The notes: a model not told the origin generated them from the sequence alone. A DNA stretch of 48,914 nucleotides from Lachnospiraceae bacterium UBA7729 (GCA_002482005.1 DLFD01000014.1:14362-63275); one strand, 5' to 3'. Positions 33,631-43,348 are shown, counted from the first letter of the stretch. Numbers and translations: made by a program.

Positions 33631-36600
33631 TCACTTGATCTTCATTCCATCCACGGCAAAAGTATAGCGTCCCTTTGTCACCAGGCTGACCGTCGTATCA
33701 ATATGGGAACCGATACTGTCGATCTTCTCGGGCGGAGCAGCATAGAGCACCTGGAAATGGTTCTCCTCCAGATATTTTACCATCTGTTCGATCCGCTCCC
33801 TGGACAAAGCGGAAAATGCCTCGTCAATGAAAGCCAGTCTTTCACAGCAGATATCCCGCGGATAGCACTGCATCAGGCTCGCTGCCAGAATGATGAAGTA
33901 GGGCGTCTGCTTCTCGCCTCCGCTGGCCGATCCCTGTTTCCGGGACAGATCAGATTCGATATCGTCCTGTCCCTGCCTGCTGACGATCTTCATGTCATAG
34001 TTAAAATACGAGCGGTAATCGGTATATTCCTGTTCATCTTCATCCGACAGTATTACGCTCATGAATTCCTGGATATCGTGGTCAAGCTGAGTGTTTCCCT
34101 GCTCCATCGCCATCATCATGGCCGGAGAGTCCCGGTAATCATCCAGTCGTTTGATGATGTTGAAGAAAGCGCTCCTGTCACTCCGCGGTCTCATCTCAAA
34201 GCGATAGGTATCCGCCCCGAACGGAGTCTCTCTCAGCTCCCGGTTGATGCTTTCCATCTCGCTTCTTGCCCGGTCCATCTTCTCCTTCAGTTCCGCGACA
34301 AAATCATTCATGAAAGCATCTTCCAGCTGCTGGGTTTTCGTCTCCAGCTGCTGGCGCGTCTCATCGATCTTTACATTCCTCAGATTACTATACTCAGAGC
34401 GATAGAAAGGAATCTGGGCCGGACCTGTAAGTACTTCATATTCATCCATCCTTCCTACGATTTTCAGATATCTTTGCTGCTCGCTGCGGAGAGCCGGTTC
34501 TACGATATTCTGCAGATCGCTGCGCTGGTTGTTTACCGTTTTTTCCTGAATCCCGATCAGTGTACCGTTCCGCTTTGTCAGCTTTTCGTATTCCTCCATC
34601 ATCGGTTTCTCAAGGGATGTATCCCTGTCAAGCTGTTCCTGATACCGTATTGAGACAGAATGCTCCTGTTCTTCATCTCTTGAAAGATTCTTCTCTGCCT
34701 CAGCGATTCCCGTAATACATGCCTGGATCTGGGCTGCATGGTCCCTGCTTTCCTGCTCACACTTATCATAGGCATTCTGGGCATCTGTCTGCTCATTCAT
34801 CGCTGCCATGAAATCCGGAGATTTCTGTATTTTTTCGATGTTGCCCTTTATATCTGCCAGTTCATATCTGAGACCGGTCAGATTCCCTGGCGCGTCAAAG
34901 TCATAGACGCCTGGGTCAAGCTGCATACCGATCAGACTGGCTGCATGCTGTTTTACCGGCCCCAGGCGGTCTTTCAAAGCTCTGAGCAGCTGTTCGGAAG
35001 CCTGCAGTTCCCGCATGACCACCCTCTTCTGGATCTCAATCGCGTCCTTGCCCAGGCAGATCCGGGTGTTTCTCATGTCCATCTTGGTGACAGCGTAACT
35101 CTTTGCCAGCATTCCATTCTGCATCAAACCACCCAGCGGATGGTCATGAAGCTGATCACGGTCTTCGCACAGATGGATCCCGCCCAGAAGGTAATTGGCA
35201 TAGCGTCTGGCGGCTTTATTGCTTATGATCAGCTGCTCCGCCGCAGACTCCGGTCTGGTCTGGTCAAGGGCATCCGGAAGTCTGTCTGTCACGACCGCGT
35301 GTGCCCAGTAGATATTCTTCTCATCAATAATTCTGAGGACATCCCTCACATACCTTCCCTCTGCAATAAGATAGAACCTCTTATTTCCAAGGAATGTCTC
35401 AATTGCCATCCTCCACTTAGGATCACGGATGTCCTTTACCAGCTCCGCAAACAGAAAGACATCCGTATGGATTCCCTGTTTTTGCAGTTCTTTCTGAATC
35501 AGGTCTCTTGCCTCGAGTGCTCTTCTGTCATAGATGATCTGGTTCGAATCCAGAGTTTTTTTCTCTTTAAAAAGTTCCGCTCTATGTTCTTCTTCTTTCT
35601 CAATATCATCCCGCAGATGGGTCTCCCGGGCCGTCAGCTTTCTGATCTGGGCTTTCGCCGCATCAATAAAGTGCAGAAAAGCCCTCGTCTTCTTCTCTGT
35701 CTCCATATCTTCCCGGTCGATCTGACCTAAGATCTCCTGATCTGCGTCCGGGATATCTACTGAATCATCAGCCCATGATAATGACTCCCCGATCTGCTCT
35801 TTCAGCTTTATAACAGCCGAAAGTCTTGTCTCCTCATCTCTTATGTCACGAGCCAGCGAATCTGCCTGGCTCTTCAGCTGGTCGATCGTCCCCTTTACAT
35901 CCTGAAGGATCTCATTACTCCTTGCCCTTGTAAGACGATCGAGAGCCGCGTCCAGATGACGCTGCAGAGTCTGACTGCGGCGCTCCAGCGCAGCTTTATT
36001 GCTTTTCAATCCCTTTATCTGCGATATGATCTGATCTTTCTCTGTTCTTATGCAGACAAGCTGCTGATAGATCAGCATCAGTTCATGGATCTTCAGGGCC
36101 TCTGCCTTCTTTTCATAGTTCTGGGAAGCCGCCTCGATCACCTCGAGCTGCTTTCTTGCAAGGAGCAGCTCATCGTAAGTCTGTTTGATTTTTACATACT
36201 GTTCTCTGTATTCCCTGATCTCCCCCAGAGAATTCACAGGGTCAGCGTCCAGGACGCTTGTCTGAATAAAGCGGTCGATATTATTCTCCGGATCAAATGC
36301 CATCATCTTAGTCAGTTTTGACTGATAGCCTGAAACATCCGACCTGATTCCGAGAGCCCGGAGCAGCTGCGGTATTCCGGTCGATTTATTCATGAAGGAC
36401 GCTGATTTCGGTCTGACACCCTTTACCAGCAGGTGCGCTCTCGGAATGATCGTGATCTTGCCCGTCTTCTCATTCAGATTCCGGAAATGAATATCCGAAA
36501 GCTGTGTATCCCTGAAGATAAACCACTTGGACACTGCCGGGTCCGCCTCGCTGACTGACTCGATATTTACCCCGACGACCAGAGGTTTCTCCTCCATAGG

Positions 36601-36915
36601 GCTCTGGAATTCCATGGCAATGTAGCTGACAACAGCTCCGCTGCGCAGATACCTTGCAGAGCCATTGCTTTTCGTGTCTCCACGGACATACGCTTTGACC
36701 CCTCTGTCCCGGTCCCTGGCTGCAAGATTGAATTTTGTGTTGCCTGTCAGCAGAAAAGTAATTGCGTCCAGGATCGTAGACTTACCGGTTCCATTTACTC
36801 CGGTGATCAGAGTGGAGCCTGACATCTCGAATGTCACATACTGAAATCTGGACCAGTTGATCAGAAGGACCTTCCTTGCCGTGATCCGATTGTTGATATT
36901 CTCTGCTTCCATCAT
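33631..36915 (-). CDS. jetC: Wadjet SMC-like ATPase JetC
   Basis: SMC/MukB-like motor protein, 1094 aa, which dimerises and moves along DNA using ATP. The Walker A loop GVNGTGKST is at 39-47, the ABC signature SGGEKQ near 998-1003 and Walker B LAFIDEAF near 1028-1035 with Asp1031 and Glu1032. Between them lie two long coiled-coil stretches and a hinge-like central part (about 440-680). It overlaps jetB by 4 bp and precedes jetD. The ATP-binding residues all seem intact, so the motor should work. Confidence 0.94.
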   Translation of the reverse strand: MMEAENINNRITARKVLLINWSRFQYVTFEMSGSTLITGVNGTGKSTILDAITFLLTGNTKFNLAARDRDRGVKAYVRGDTKSNGSARYLRSGAVVSYIAMEFQSPMEEKPLVVGVNIESVSEADPAVSKWFIFRDTQLSDIHFRNLNEKTGKITIIPRAHLLVKGVRPKSASFMNKSTGIPQLLRALGIRSDVSGYQSKLTKMMAFDPENNIDRFIQTSVLDADPVNSLGEIREYREQYVKIKQTYDELLLARKQLEVIEAASQNYEKKAEALKIHELMLIYQQLVCIRTEKDQIISQIKGLKSNKAALERRSQTLQRHLDAALDRLTRARSNEILQDVKGTIDQLKSQADSLARDIRDEETRLSAVIKLKEQIGESLSWADDSVDIPDADQEILGQIDREDMETEKKTRAFLHFIDAAKAQIRKLTARETHLRDDIEKEEEHRAELFKEKKTLDSNQIIYDRRALEARDLIQKELQKQGIHTDVFLFAELVKDIRDPKWRMAIETFLGNKRFYLIAEGRYVRDVLRIIDEKNIYWAHAVVTDRLPDALDQTRPESAAEQLIISNKAARRYANYLLGGIHLCEDRDQLHDHPLGGLMQNGMLAKSYAVTKMDMRNTRICLGKDAIEIQKRVVMRELQASEQLLRALKDRLGPVKQHAASLIGMQLDPGVYDFDAPGNLTGLRYELADIKGNIEKIQKSPDFMAAMNEQTDAQNAYDKCEQESRDHAAQIQACITGIAEAEKNLSRDEEQEHSVSIRYQEQLDRDTSLEKPMMEEYEKLTKRNGTLIGIQEKTVNNQRSDLQNIVEPALRSEQQRYLKIVGRMDEYEVLTGPAQIPFYRSEYSNLRNVKIDETRQQLETKTQQLEDAFMNDFVAELKEKMDRARSEMESINRELRETPFGADTYRFEMRPRSDRSAFFNIIKRLDDYRDSPAMMMAMEQGNTQLDHDIQEFMSVILSDEDEQEYTDYRSYFNYDMKIVSRQGQDDIESDLSRKQGSASGGEKQTPYFIILAASLMQCYPRDICCERLAFIDEAFSALSRERIEQMVKYLEENHFQVLYAAPPEKIDSIGSHIDTTVSLVTKGRYTFAVDGMKIK

Positions 36916-37580
36916 GACTCTTCCTCATCATTATCGTATTCCTGTTCAAGTGACTCGATATCTTCTCCGCCCTTTGTTTTCTTCATCCTTAGAGATGACT
37001 GCTCAGCGAATTTCTGGAACTCCTCTTTATTCAGGGTAAACTGCAGAGACGGGTACATAACGATCAGACAGTCCGGTTCTCCCACATTTCCTTCCACATG
37101 GACCAGATTATATCTGGCCAGAACTGTCAGCGTATCCCTCAGCGTTGTCTTGTCGAGCGTGTCCTTATAGCCGAACTTTTCCAGTGCAAAGGAAAGGTCC
37201 GCAACTGATATCTGACAGGTTCTTGATAATGTTCCCTCCCTCATTCTGTCTGCGTATAAGGTCCATAAAGCGCACAGAATGATGCTGTCGATCTTTCTGA
37301 GTCTCAGATGGTTCGTCTGGACATCTTCACTGTCCTCTCTTGATCCGCGGTTTGAAAGCATGGCAACGCCGCTCTCCCGGTCTATCAGTACTTCAAAACC
37401 AATATATCCAAAGTAATCGATAAAGAGATCAGCATTCCTTGAGACGAAATTATACAGTTTTCTGCTGTTATCATCTTTATCCCGTACAATAAAAGTCTGC
37501 TTCAGAAGATATCGGCTGGTCCTCTGGAATATAAACTTCTCGTTCTGGGTAAGGCTGTCCCAGTACTCTTCTATTGTCAT
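36912..37580 (-). CDS. jetB: Wadjet KITE subunit JetB
   Basis: A 222-residue winged-helix (DUF4194-like) protein, MukE-like, which bridges the kleisin JetA and the ATPase JetC. Visible features are the N-terminal helix pair (SLTQNEKFIFQRTSRYLL), LRLRKIDSIILCALW and an acidic C-terminal tail with several Glu and Asp. The ribosome site AGGAG is six bases from the ATG. It overlaps jetC by 4 bp and follows jetA after 69 bp. Confidence 0.9.
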   Translation of the reverse strand: MTIEEYWDSLTQNEKFIFQRTSRYLLKQTFIVRDKDDNSRKLYNFVSRNADLFIDYFGYIGFEVLIDRESGVAMLSNRGSREDSEDVQTNHLRLRKIDSIILCALWTLYADRMREGTLSRTCQISVADLSFALEKFGYKDTLDKTTLRDTLTVLARYNLVHVEGNVGEPDCLIVMYPSLQFTLNKEEFQKFAEQSSLRMKKTKGGEDIESLEQEYDNDEEES

Positions 37581-37649
37581 GGCTTTCTCCTACCGTAGAT
37601 TCACTGTGTCCGCATTATTGGGTCCCTGTCAGAAGTTATCAGAATTTAT

Positions 37650-39050
37650 TTATCCATTTTCACGCTTGATCAGGACTCTTCGCAGCCTGAGACCATGACT
37701 TTCCCCATAGCCATCAAGAAGCTCTATATCAAAACCATTCTCCTTGCCATACGCAACGGACGAAAGTGCTGCCAGGAGCTGATCCTGTCTTTCCATGGGA
37801 AGCTGGTCGCTGGTAATGGAATCTGAGCCTTTCATCTGACTTTCCAGATACTGCTTCATCTGATCTTTCGAATATGGATTATAGGCAGCTTCTTTCTGCC
37901 GCTGCATCGCTTCGGCCATCTCCTCATCTGAGATCGTTACATATTCTGTTTCCTCGCTTTTTTTAATGACCCTTGCCTTTCCAGGATAATGCAGAGATGA
38001 AAGGTTGATGAAATCATATGTCTCGATTGCAAACAGACTCTGGATGTCTTCCGGCACCAGATCCTTCATCCCGAGTTCTTCTGTGCTGTCCACCAGATAT
38101 TTCAGGGTCTGCTCAACATATCCTCTGGTATTCGGGTCACGGTTCTGAAGAAACCTTGCACGGCCGACTGCTACCTGAAGATATACTGTGATCTTATGCT
38201 GGATCTCGTGCATGATCCGGTCATAATCTTCCCTCAGGAATTTCTTCGTAAGTGAGAAATAATCCGCGATCAGATTATGGGCCGCAGCTTCATCCACATC
38301 TTCTTCCTTCATACAGTCTGCTATCATTCTCTGGCTGATGGCTTTCGAATCTTCCAGCTTTTGAAGTTTTCCAATGATGACAGTACGGTAGATGTGGATG
38401 TTCTGCTGTTTATTAAGACGTGCATATTCTTTAATAAAGTCTCCGCTAAGATAACCAAGAATATTCTCCGTAAGACTTTCCATTGACTCCTCTTTCGTCA
38501 TCCTGGAGATAATATCCCGGATAAAAGTCGAAAGCTGCTTCAGCGCATGAGAAAGTGAGCGGGCATTCCTGAAGACGGCCTTGAGAGCATTGACATATGG
38601 ATTGTCCCTCCACTGATTCTCATTCTCGAGACGATTATAGATATCAAAGATGAAGCTGGAAAACTCGACCCTCTCCGGTTTCATCAGCTGCTCCAGAAAC
38701 TCAGCCAGACGAATACCTGCCTCTGTCATAACGATGTTATGACCATAGGTCACATCATCGATCTCATCGGTCAGCCATCCTACCTCTGGAGACGCAAACT
38801 TTCTCAGGATTGCGCTTGCTATATCCCCTGTGCTTGCTTCATTCTGAATATCCGGGTCATCGATTCGAACATGGTTATCAAGGAGATAAACCGCAACAGC
38901 GTCACGGATCCTCTCGCGGGGGATCCGATAGGAAATTTCATGCTCGTACTCTTTGTATATCGCCAGAAGCGCCCCTGAATAGATCTGGCCATTGCTCTGT
39001 GAACTCAGAAGATTAAAAAAGTTTGCAGGGATAACATCAAAAAGATTCAT
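37650..39050 (-). CDS. jetA: Wadjet kleisin subunit JetA
   Basis: A 466-residue kleisin-like (MukF-like) protein, first in the operon. It begins MNLFDVIPANFFNLLSS, the start I associate with the JetA family of the type II branch (DUF5716). The middle is helical (residues 130-330) and the C-terminal part is flexible (QRQKEAAYNPYSKDQ), ending in a small winged-helix-like domain. It links the JetB and JetC subunits. The start has no strong ribosome site, and no clear promoter is seen in the 650 bp upstream. Confidence 0.88.
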   Translation of the reverse strand: MNLFDVIPANFFNLLSSQSNGQIYSGALLAIYKEYEHEISYRIPRERIRDAVAVYLLDNHVRIDDPDIQNEASTGDIASAILRKFASPEVGWLTDEIDDVTYGHNIVMTEAGIRLAEFLEQLMKPERVEFSSFIFDIYNRLENENQWRDNPYVNALKAVFRNARSLSHALKQLSTFIRDIISRMTKEESMESLTENILGYLSGDFIKEYARLNKQQNIHIYRTVIIGKLQKLEDSKAISQRMIADCMKEEDVDEAAAHNLIADYFSLTKKFLREDYDRIMHEIQHKITVYLQVAVGRARFLQNRDPNTRGYVEQTLKYLVDSTEELGMKDLVPEDIQSLFAIETYDFINLSSLHYPGKARVIKKSEETEYVTISDEEMAEAMQRQKEAAYNPYSKDQMKQYLESQMKGSDSITSDQLPMERQDQLLAALSSVAYGKENGFDIELLDGYGESHGLRLRRVLIKRENG

Positions 39051-39055
39051 ATATC

Positions 39056-39280
39056 ATGATACCTGTGAAAACGTGCAATCGTGATGTTCAGATGCCTGTG
39101 ATCTTTTCGGGCCACGGCAGCCCGATGCTGGCGCCAGATCTCCATGACCGGTTTTGCCTTCAGACTGTAAGTATGCTGAAAAGCCCTGTACCATTCTTAT
39201 CACTTTCCGGTCCATATGTCACCTTTTCTTATACTGACTGCTCTGGTTTTCGGGATTTTCCGGTATCTCCGGCGATATAG
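39056..39280 (+). pseudogene. Fragment of a LigB/DODA-type dioxygenase
   Basis: Codons 12-26 read QMPVIFSGHGSPMLA, the N-terminal signature of 4,5-DOPA extradiol dioxygenase (YgiD) family proteins, where the His binds the metal. The similarity stops after that and the frame ends within 75 codons, against about 260 in the family. It lies directly upstream of jetA on the other strand. The AT-rich 650-bp stretch from 39051 to 39706 contains this fragment, an orphan terminator and a small palindrome, but no intact gene. Confidence 0.5.
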
Positions 39281-39514
39281 ATTCGCTGACCTGAACAAAT
39301 ACTATCTCAAGTATATCAGACGAAGATGGTCACTGCACTGTCATCTCCGTCACTTCAGCAGGTTGATGATCGTCGGTGCCAGGCACATCAGGATTCCGGC
39401 GACGACTTTCTTCAGGGACTCTCATTTCCATTAACAATGATAGCGATTCTGTTAAGCAAAAGCCACGATTTTGTTTGTAACGATCGCCACTTGAGATTAT
39501 CCAGTAAATTCAAT

Positions 39515-39542
39515 AACCGTGTCAAAAACGACACGGTTTTTT
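39515..39542 (+). terminator. Orphan terminator
   Basis: AACCGTGTC (39515-39523) and GACACGGTT (39530-39538) pair over 9 bp and are followed by six T residues. No intact plus-strand gene precedes it, so it probably ended a gene now lost. Confidence 0.85.
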
Positions 39543-39622
39543 GTACTTTCAAGGCACACATATAAAATCGTTGAAAGCCTTTGATTTTGCTGCATGAATT
39601 GCACCTTAAAAAGTTTCCTCAG

Positions 39623-39643
39623 ATATCACCCACCAGGTGATAT
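39623..39643. other. Small palindrome before the IS1380 remnant
   Basis: ATATCACC-CACCA-GGTGATAT: 8-bp arms, 64 bp before the transposase start. It may belong to the end of the insertion sequence or be an operator. Confidence 0.5.
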
Positions 39644-39706
39644 TGTTGCTGAGTTACATGGCATTTTCTGGTAAAATATTCATATACTTCCAGAGGAGCA
39701 AATGCC

Positions 39707-40096
39707 ATGAAAAAGCTGATTATCACTACGACCAACGAACGCATCATCCCAGCCGGCGGCCTTGCAGTTGTCGGCGCTATTCCTGGCAAAAGTGAGTTTG
39801 TCAAGAAGGCAAACCGAATGGACGTTACCGCGAATCGTTCTCAGCACCAGATTAAGAATGGCGATGTGTTCCTCACCTATATCGGATGCCTTTGCATGGG
39901 AAAGCCTCAGTTTGAGGCAGTCCATGAGATGGATGATGACCGCGAGTTCTACAAGGCAGCCCTTGGAATCACCCGTGATATACCGTCAGAAGCAACTCTG
40001 CGCCAGCGGATGGACGATATCGGCAGCTACAGACGTAAGGAAATCCTTGATGCCAATATCAAGATGCTGAAGCGAAATCCATCCCGGGAAACATAA
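39707..40096 (+). mobile_element. Truncated IS1380-family transposase
   Basis: The first 129 residues of an IS1380-type DDE transposase, normally about 440. The characteristic stretch is FVKKANRMDVTANRSQHQIK, then GDVFLTYIGCLCMGKPQFEA and ALGITRDIPSEATLRQRMDD. The frame ends before the catalytic DDE domain, so it cannot transpose. The right end of the element was not found. It separates the Wadjet region from the following genes. Confidence 0.85.
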
Positions 40097-40179
40097 TGAC
40101 TTGCAGAATGATATTCGCACTGTGCCGGAAGCGGATCCGGCAGCATTGCAGTTTCATCTGTTTTTAGATTGAATGCGAT

Positions 40180-41877
40180 ATGAATATGAAGAATACAGAG
40201 CCCACTCCCAGTTCCGTGGATCATTCCGGAGATGAATACACAGATGCCCGGCAGAAAACGCGTCAGGAAAATATTGTCTACATAAACGGCAAACCGGTTG
40301 ATGTCCGGAAATATGGCAAGGACCCGTTTGCAGGGGAGAAACATGTCCGGAAGAAAAAGAAGAAGTCAGGCATATCCATCGCTGTTATGGTCATCCTGAT
40401 CATAGCGGCGGTAAACATCATTCCAGGATTGATCGCACTCCTGTCCAGCCGGAGGAATGCAGGCAGTTTTCCGGAGGAATCACATACTGTCCATATGGGC
40501 TCGTCTGACTCTGAGTCTTCTGTTCCGGATGCCGTTTACCCCAATACAAAAATCAGCACAGATGACTGGTATCACTTTGCCATTGCCGGGGAGCTCTTTT
40601 CTGCAGGAGGTACTGTCAATGATTTTCTGAATACCGGAGACCTCTATCTGTCGAAGGATATGGAAAGCGAGTTAGATCCGGATCGGGAAATGGCCGATTC
40701 CGGACAGAACTACTGCTATCTGATGCAGGGCCATACCCGCATCGCTTCCCTGAAAGTGACCAGCCCCACCAGCGAAGAAGTGCCTTTGAGAGATGCCATT
40801 GTCATCTCCGCTGACCTTGACTTTAGAGGAAATATCCGCTTCGGCACGGAAGCCTGCTGCAGGATCCGACCAGTCGATGCTTTCTCCATCGCTGCCTCCC
40901 GGGACGGCGACTCCGATCTTGCAGAGGCGTCTTCCGGCTGCGGAGACCCGGACGGCCTGGCTGTTTTTTCAAGATCGGATATTGAGGATGTGCTGAAGGA
41001 TTATCAGTCCGAAGATCTGAATGATACCACAACCGTTTATTACATGACTGATGCCGCAGATCCTTACAATGCGCATACGATTGCCATTGACTATTACGAG
41101 GATCTGGCATACGCCGTCACCATCACAAATGACGATTACTATGCTGCCCGTGAAAGGGCATGGCAGGAGGAGCGCGACAGAAAGCAGAAAGAATATGAAG
41201 CGCAGCAGAAGCTGATCGATGAACGCACAGAAAAAATGAGTGCCCTGCTGCCGGACGGCACCTCAGAAGATGCCCCGTACAAAACGCCTTCTTCTGTCGG
41301 ACATTCCATGGACAGCTGCACGATGAAGCTCGCAGACAGTCTCTACCAGTTTCCACTTCCTGTTTCGGTGCTGATGGAGGACGGATGGCAGTTTTCCGAG
41401 GATTCCTATGGCTCCGGACAACCGATTACCGCTGACACAAAGCTGGAACCACATGCTTATCAGTTTGCATATCTGACAAACAGGGAAGGGGCACAGATTC
41501 AGGCTGGAATCAGCAACTTTTCCTCTGCGGAAACAGCTGCTTTAAGCGATTGTGCGGTTCTCACAATCGGGCAGAACCTGATGGCCTTCGATACAACCAT
41601 TGTGGACATATCCATACCGGAATCCATCTCACAGGAAACCACGATAGATGATTTCAAAACGTATCTGGATACCCTGGACCTAGAGCAGCTGAAGGCGCAG
41701 GGATATTACGATGACTATGAATACAGCGGATTATCCTCCTATACCATCTCTTTCCCGGCGAAGGAGGCAGACGGAGGAGAAGGTCTCGCCTCCTCCGTAA
41801 ACATCCAGTTCTACGACGGTGAACTTGCTGTCATCAACTATGGCGTCAATGTAACATGGTATCCGGGAGCATACTGA
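40180..41877 (+). CDS. Unknown membrane-anchored protein
   Basis: A 565-residue protein I do not recognise. Residues 1-60 are charged, ending in a run of Lys. One membrane helix follows (about 63-86: GISIAVMVILIIAAVNIIPG). The rest is acidic and presumably outside the cell. Residues about 325-360 form a Glu/Gln-rich helix (ERAWQEERDRKQKEYEAQQK), followed by a beta-rich C-terminal domain (about 385-565). The layout, single helix then two globular parts joined by a helix, resembles secreted sensor or surface proteins. It has no clear ribosome site and stands between insertion-sequence debris. The 161 bp after it hold no gene. Confidence 0.75.
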   Translation: MNMKNTEPTPSSVDHSGDEYTDARQKTRQENIVYINGKPVDVRKYGKDPFAGEKHVRKKKKKSGISIAVMVILIIAAVNIIPGLIALLSSRRNAGSFPEESHTVHMGSSDSESSVPDAVYPNTKISTDDWYHFAIAGELFSAGGTVNDFLNTGDLYLSKDMESELDPDREMADSGQNYCYLMQGHTRIASLKVTSPTSEEVPLRDAIVISADLDFRGNIRFGTEACCRIRPVDAFSIAASRDGDSDLAEASSGCGDPDGLAVFSRSDIEDVLKDYQSEDLNDTTTVYYMTDAADPYNAHTIAIDYYEDLAYAVTITNDDYYAARERAWQEERDRKQKEYEAQQKLIDERTEKMSALLPDGTSEDAPYKTPSSVGHSMDSCTMKLADSLYQFPLPVSVLMEDGWQFSEDSYGSGQPITADTKLEPHAYQFAYLTNREGAQIQAGISNFSSAETAALSDCAVLTIGQNLMAFDTTIVDISIPESISQETTIDDFKTYLDTLDLEQLKAQGYYDDYEYSGLSSYTISFPAKEADGGEGLASSVNIQFYDGELAVINYGVNVTWYPGAY

Positions 41878-42038
41878 TGTGAAGCTCCAGTAATGGTCCT
41901 CCATATCATGTCAACCAACTCGGCATCACAGATACCGAGGATCCCCGCTTTGGTTTCTCTCTATGATATAACACTTTCCGGGCTATTTTAGCTGAGACCG
42001 ACAAAGAGCTGTATCTTAAGAAAGCACAGAGGAAAAAA

Positions 42039-43010
42039 TCAGTGCTTGATCTCACCTGTTGCCCATGGATCATACATGGTCAGCCTGCTTCCTTCCGAGT
42101 TATTCCAAACTGTCCCATCTTCAGACACGCAATTATAAATAAGTCCTCTGTCATCTTTCCAGACCCCGTCTGATCCCTTTGTGATATGAACCGTATTTCC
42201 ATTTTCATAATAAAGTTCAATCGAGCTGAAGTTACTGAAATCAGGCGCCGGATTTGATGTTTCTTCCGTCGTCGGTGCGGCCCCCGGTTTTGTATCTTTC
42301 AGATAATCTGCATACACATATCCGGTCGCCCCGTTGTAGGAGATTCGATACCAGTTGTTGTCCGTATAGCCGGTCACCTTCACAGCATCACCATAGGACA
42401 AATGTCCGAGTACCGTGGTAGAGGTAGAGTTTCCAGCTCGCACATTAAGTACACTGCTATTCACATAATACGTTACGTCAATATCTGTGATTTTCGAAGA
42501 AGTGTCAGATGCAGAGGACGTTTCGCTTTCGTCAGTTGTATTAGCCGCTGTGCCAGATGATGTGTCCACAGTCGTTTCGCCGGCCATGCTTCCTGTCTTT
42601 TTACCATCGACGGCTTTCTTCGTACCCTTTTTCTCAATCTTGACACTGTTGACAGCTTCCCGAACCTCATCGAAATCTGCCGAGTTTCTGACAGAACCTG
42701 TGATTACGAATACCTCGTCCCGGCTGGACAGCCAGGTCTGGCATACATCCGTGTAAGAATCGTCCGCGATTGTAGCATCTGGAAGAGTCTCCCCGTTACT
42801 GAGATGGAACATTGTGATGACATCGCTTCCGTTTGTCAGAGTCACCCAAGTCTGCTGGTCATCAGCTTCCTTCCACGTTTGATCCGGGAGCTCGATTGAT
42901 ATGACGCCATCCTGCGTTGTAAATGGCACCGTCTGTGCACTTACCGGAAGAGCGAAAAGGCATCCTAACCCTGCAGCCGCCAGCAACGTACCCATCATCC
43001 TGCTTTTCAT
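42039..43010 (-). CDS. Secreted protein with bacterial SH3 domain
   Basis: A 323-residue protein with a signal peptide (MKSRMMGTLLAAAGLGCLF, cut near VSAQT at residue 26). Residues 26-128 form an unrecognised beta-rich domain (GVISIELPDQTWKEADD). A Ser/Thr-rich linker follows. Residues about 178-242 are an SH3b domain (SVLNVRAGNSTSTTVLG, WYRISYNGATGYVYADYL), which usually binds peptidoglycan or other wall polymers. A short C-terminal domain ends the protein. The ribosome site AAGGAGG is perfect. It converges on the unknown protein gene at 40180. Confidence 0.85.
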   Translation of the reverse strand: MKSRMMGTLLAAAGLGCLFALPVSAQTVPFTTQDGVISIELPDQTWKEADDQQTWVTLTNGSDVITMFHLSNGETLPDATIADDSYTDVCQTWLSSRDEVFVITGSVRNSADFDEVREAVNSVKIEKKGTKKAVDGKKTGSMAGETTVDTSSGTAANTTDESETSSASDTSSKITDIDVTYYVNSSVLNVRAGNSTSTTVLGHLSYGDAVKVTGYTDNNWYRISYNGATGYVYADYLKDTKPGAAPTTEETSNPAPDFSNFSSIELYYENGNTVHITKGSDGVWKDDRGLIYNCVSEDGTVWNNSEGSRLTMYDPWATGEIKH

Positions 43011-43162
43011 AATCGATCCTCCTTGTTTTTAGGGCTAAAATAGATTCTGTCTCGCTGACTTATTGTTATGTTGATAGAATACCATGGACGAATCATTAAT
43101 AAAGATAGATTTCTTGAACACATTATTAAGGTTTTCTTAAACCTGAATCCGTGAATCTCACA

Positions 43163-43348
43163 TCATTGGAATCGTTGGAAACCATTGATTTTGCTGCACA
43201 AACATTTTCCCTTAAAGATTCCCTTATACCATCGCCTGTTTAGGACCGTATGGGTGATGAATAGAATGAGCATTGCCGCACCGATATACTCATGCAGCTG
43301 CCGCCCAAACCGATCCCGCTTCCTCCTGATGTACAGAAGGGGATTATG
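43163..43348 (-). pseudogene. Fragment of a DUF4405 membrane protein
   Basis: The minus strand reads a 61-codon frame containing LHEYIGAAMLILFITHTVLN and RRWYKGIFKGK, the hallmark of DUF4405 heme-type membrane proteins. No start codon or ribosome site is seen, and the first and last helices are missing. The remainder of the 43011-43425 gap holds the AT-rich promoter region of the SH3b gene and the toxin-antitoxin promoter. Confidence 0.6.

Noticed and set aside
39358..39424. Minus-strand stretch reading VVAGILMCLAPTIINLLK, like the end of a conjugation pilin-type protein
   Set aside because: Only about 22 codons after a stop, with no start or ribosome site; could be chance. It may be part of the same debris as the dioxygenase fragment.
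41878..42038. Possible coding fragment between the converging 565-residue and SH3b genes
   Set aside because: A short open stretch (LAETDKELYLKKAQRKK) has no start, ribosome site or recognised family; too little to call.
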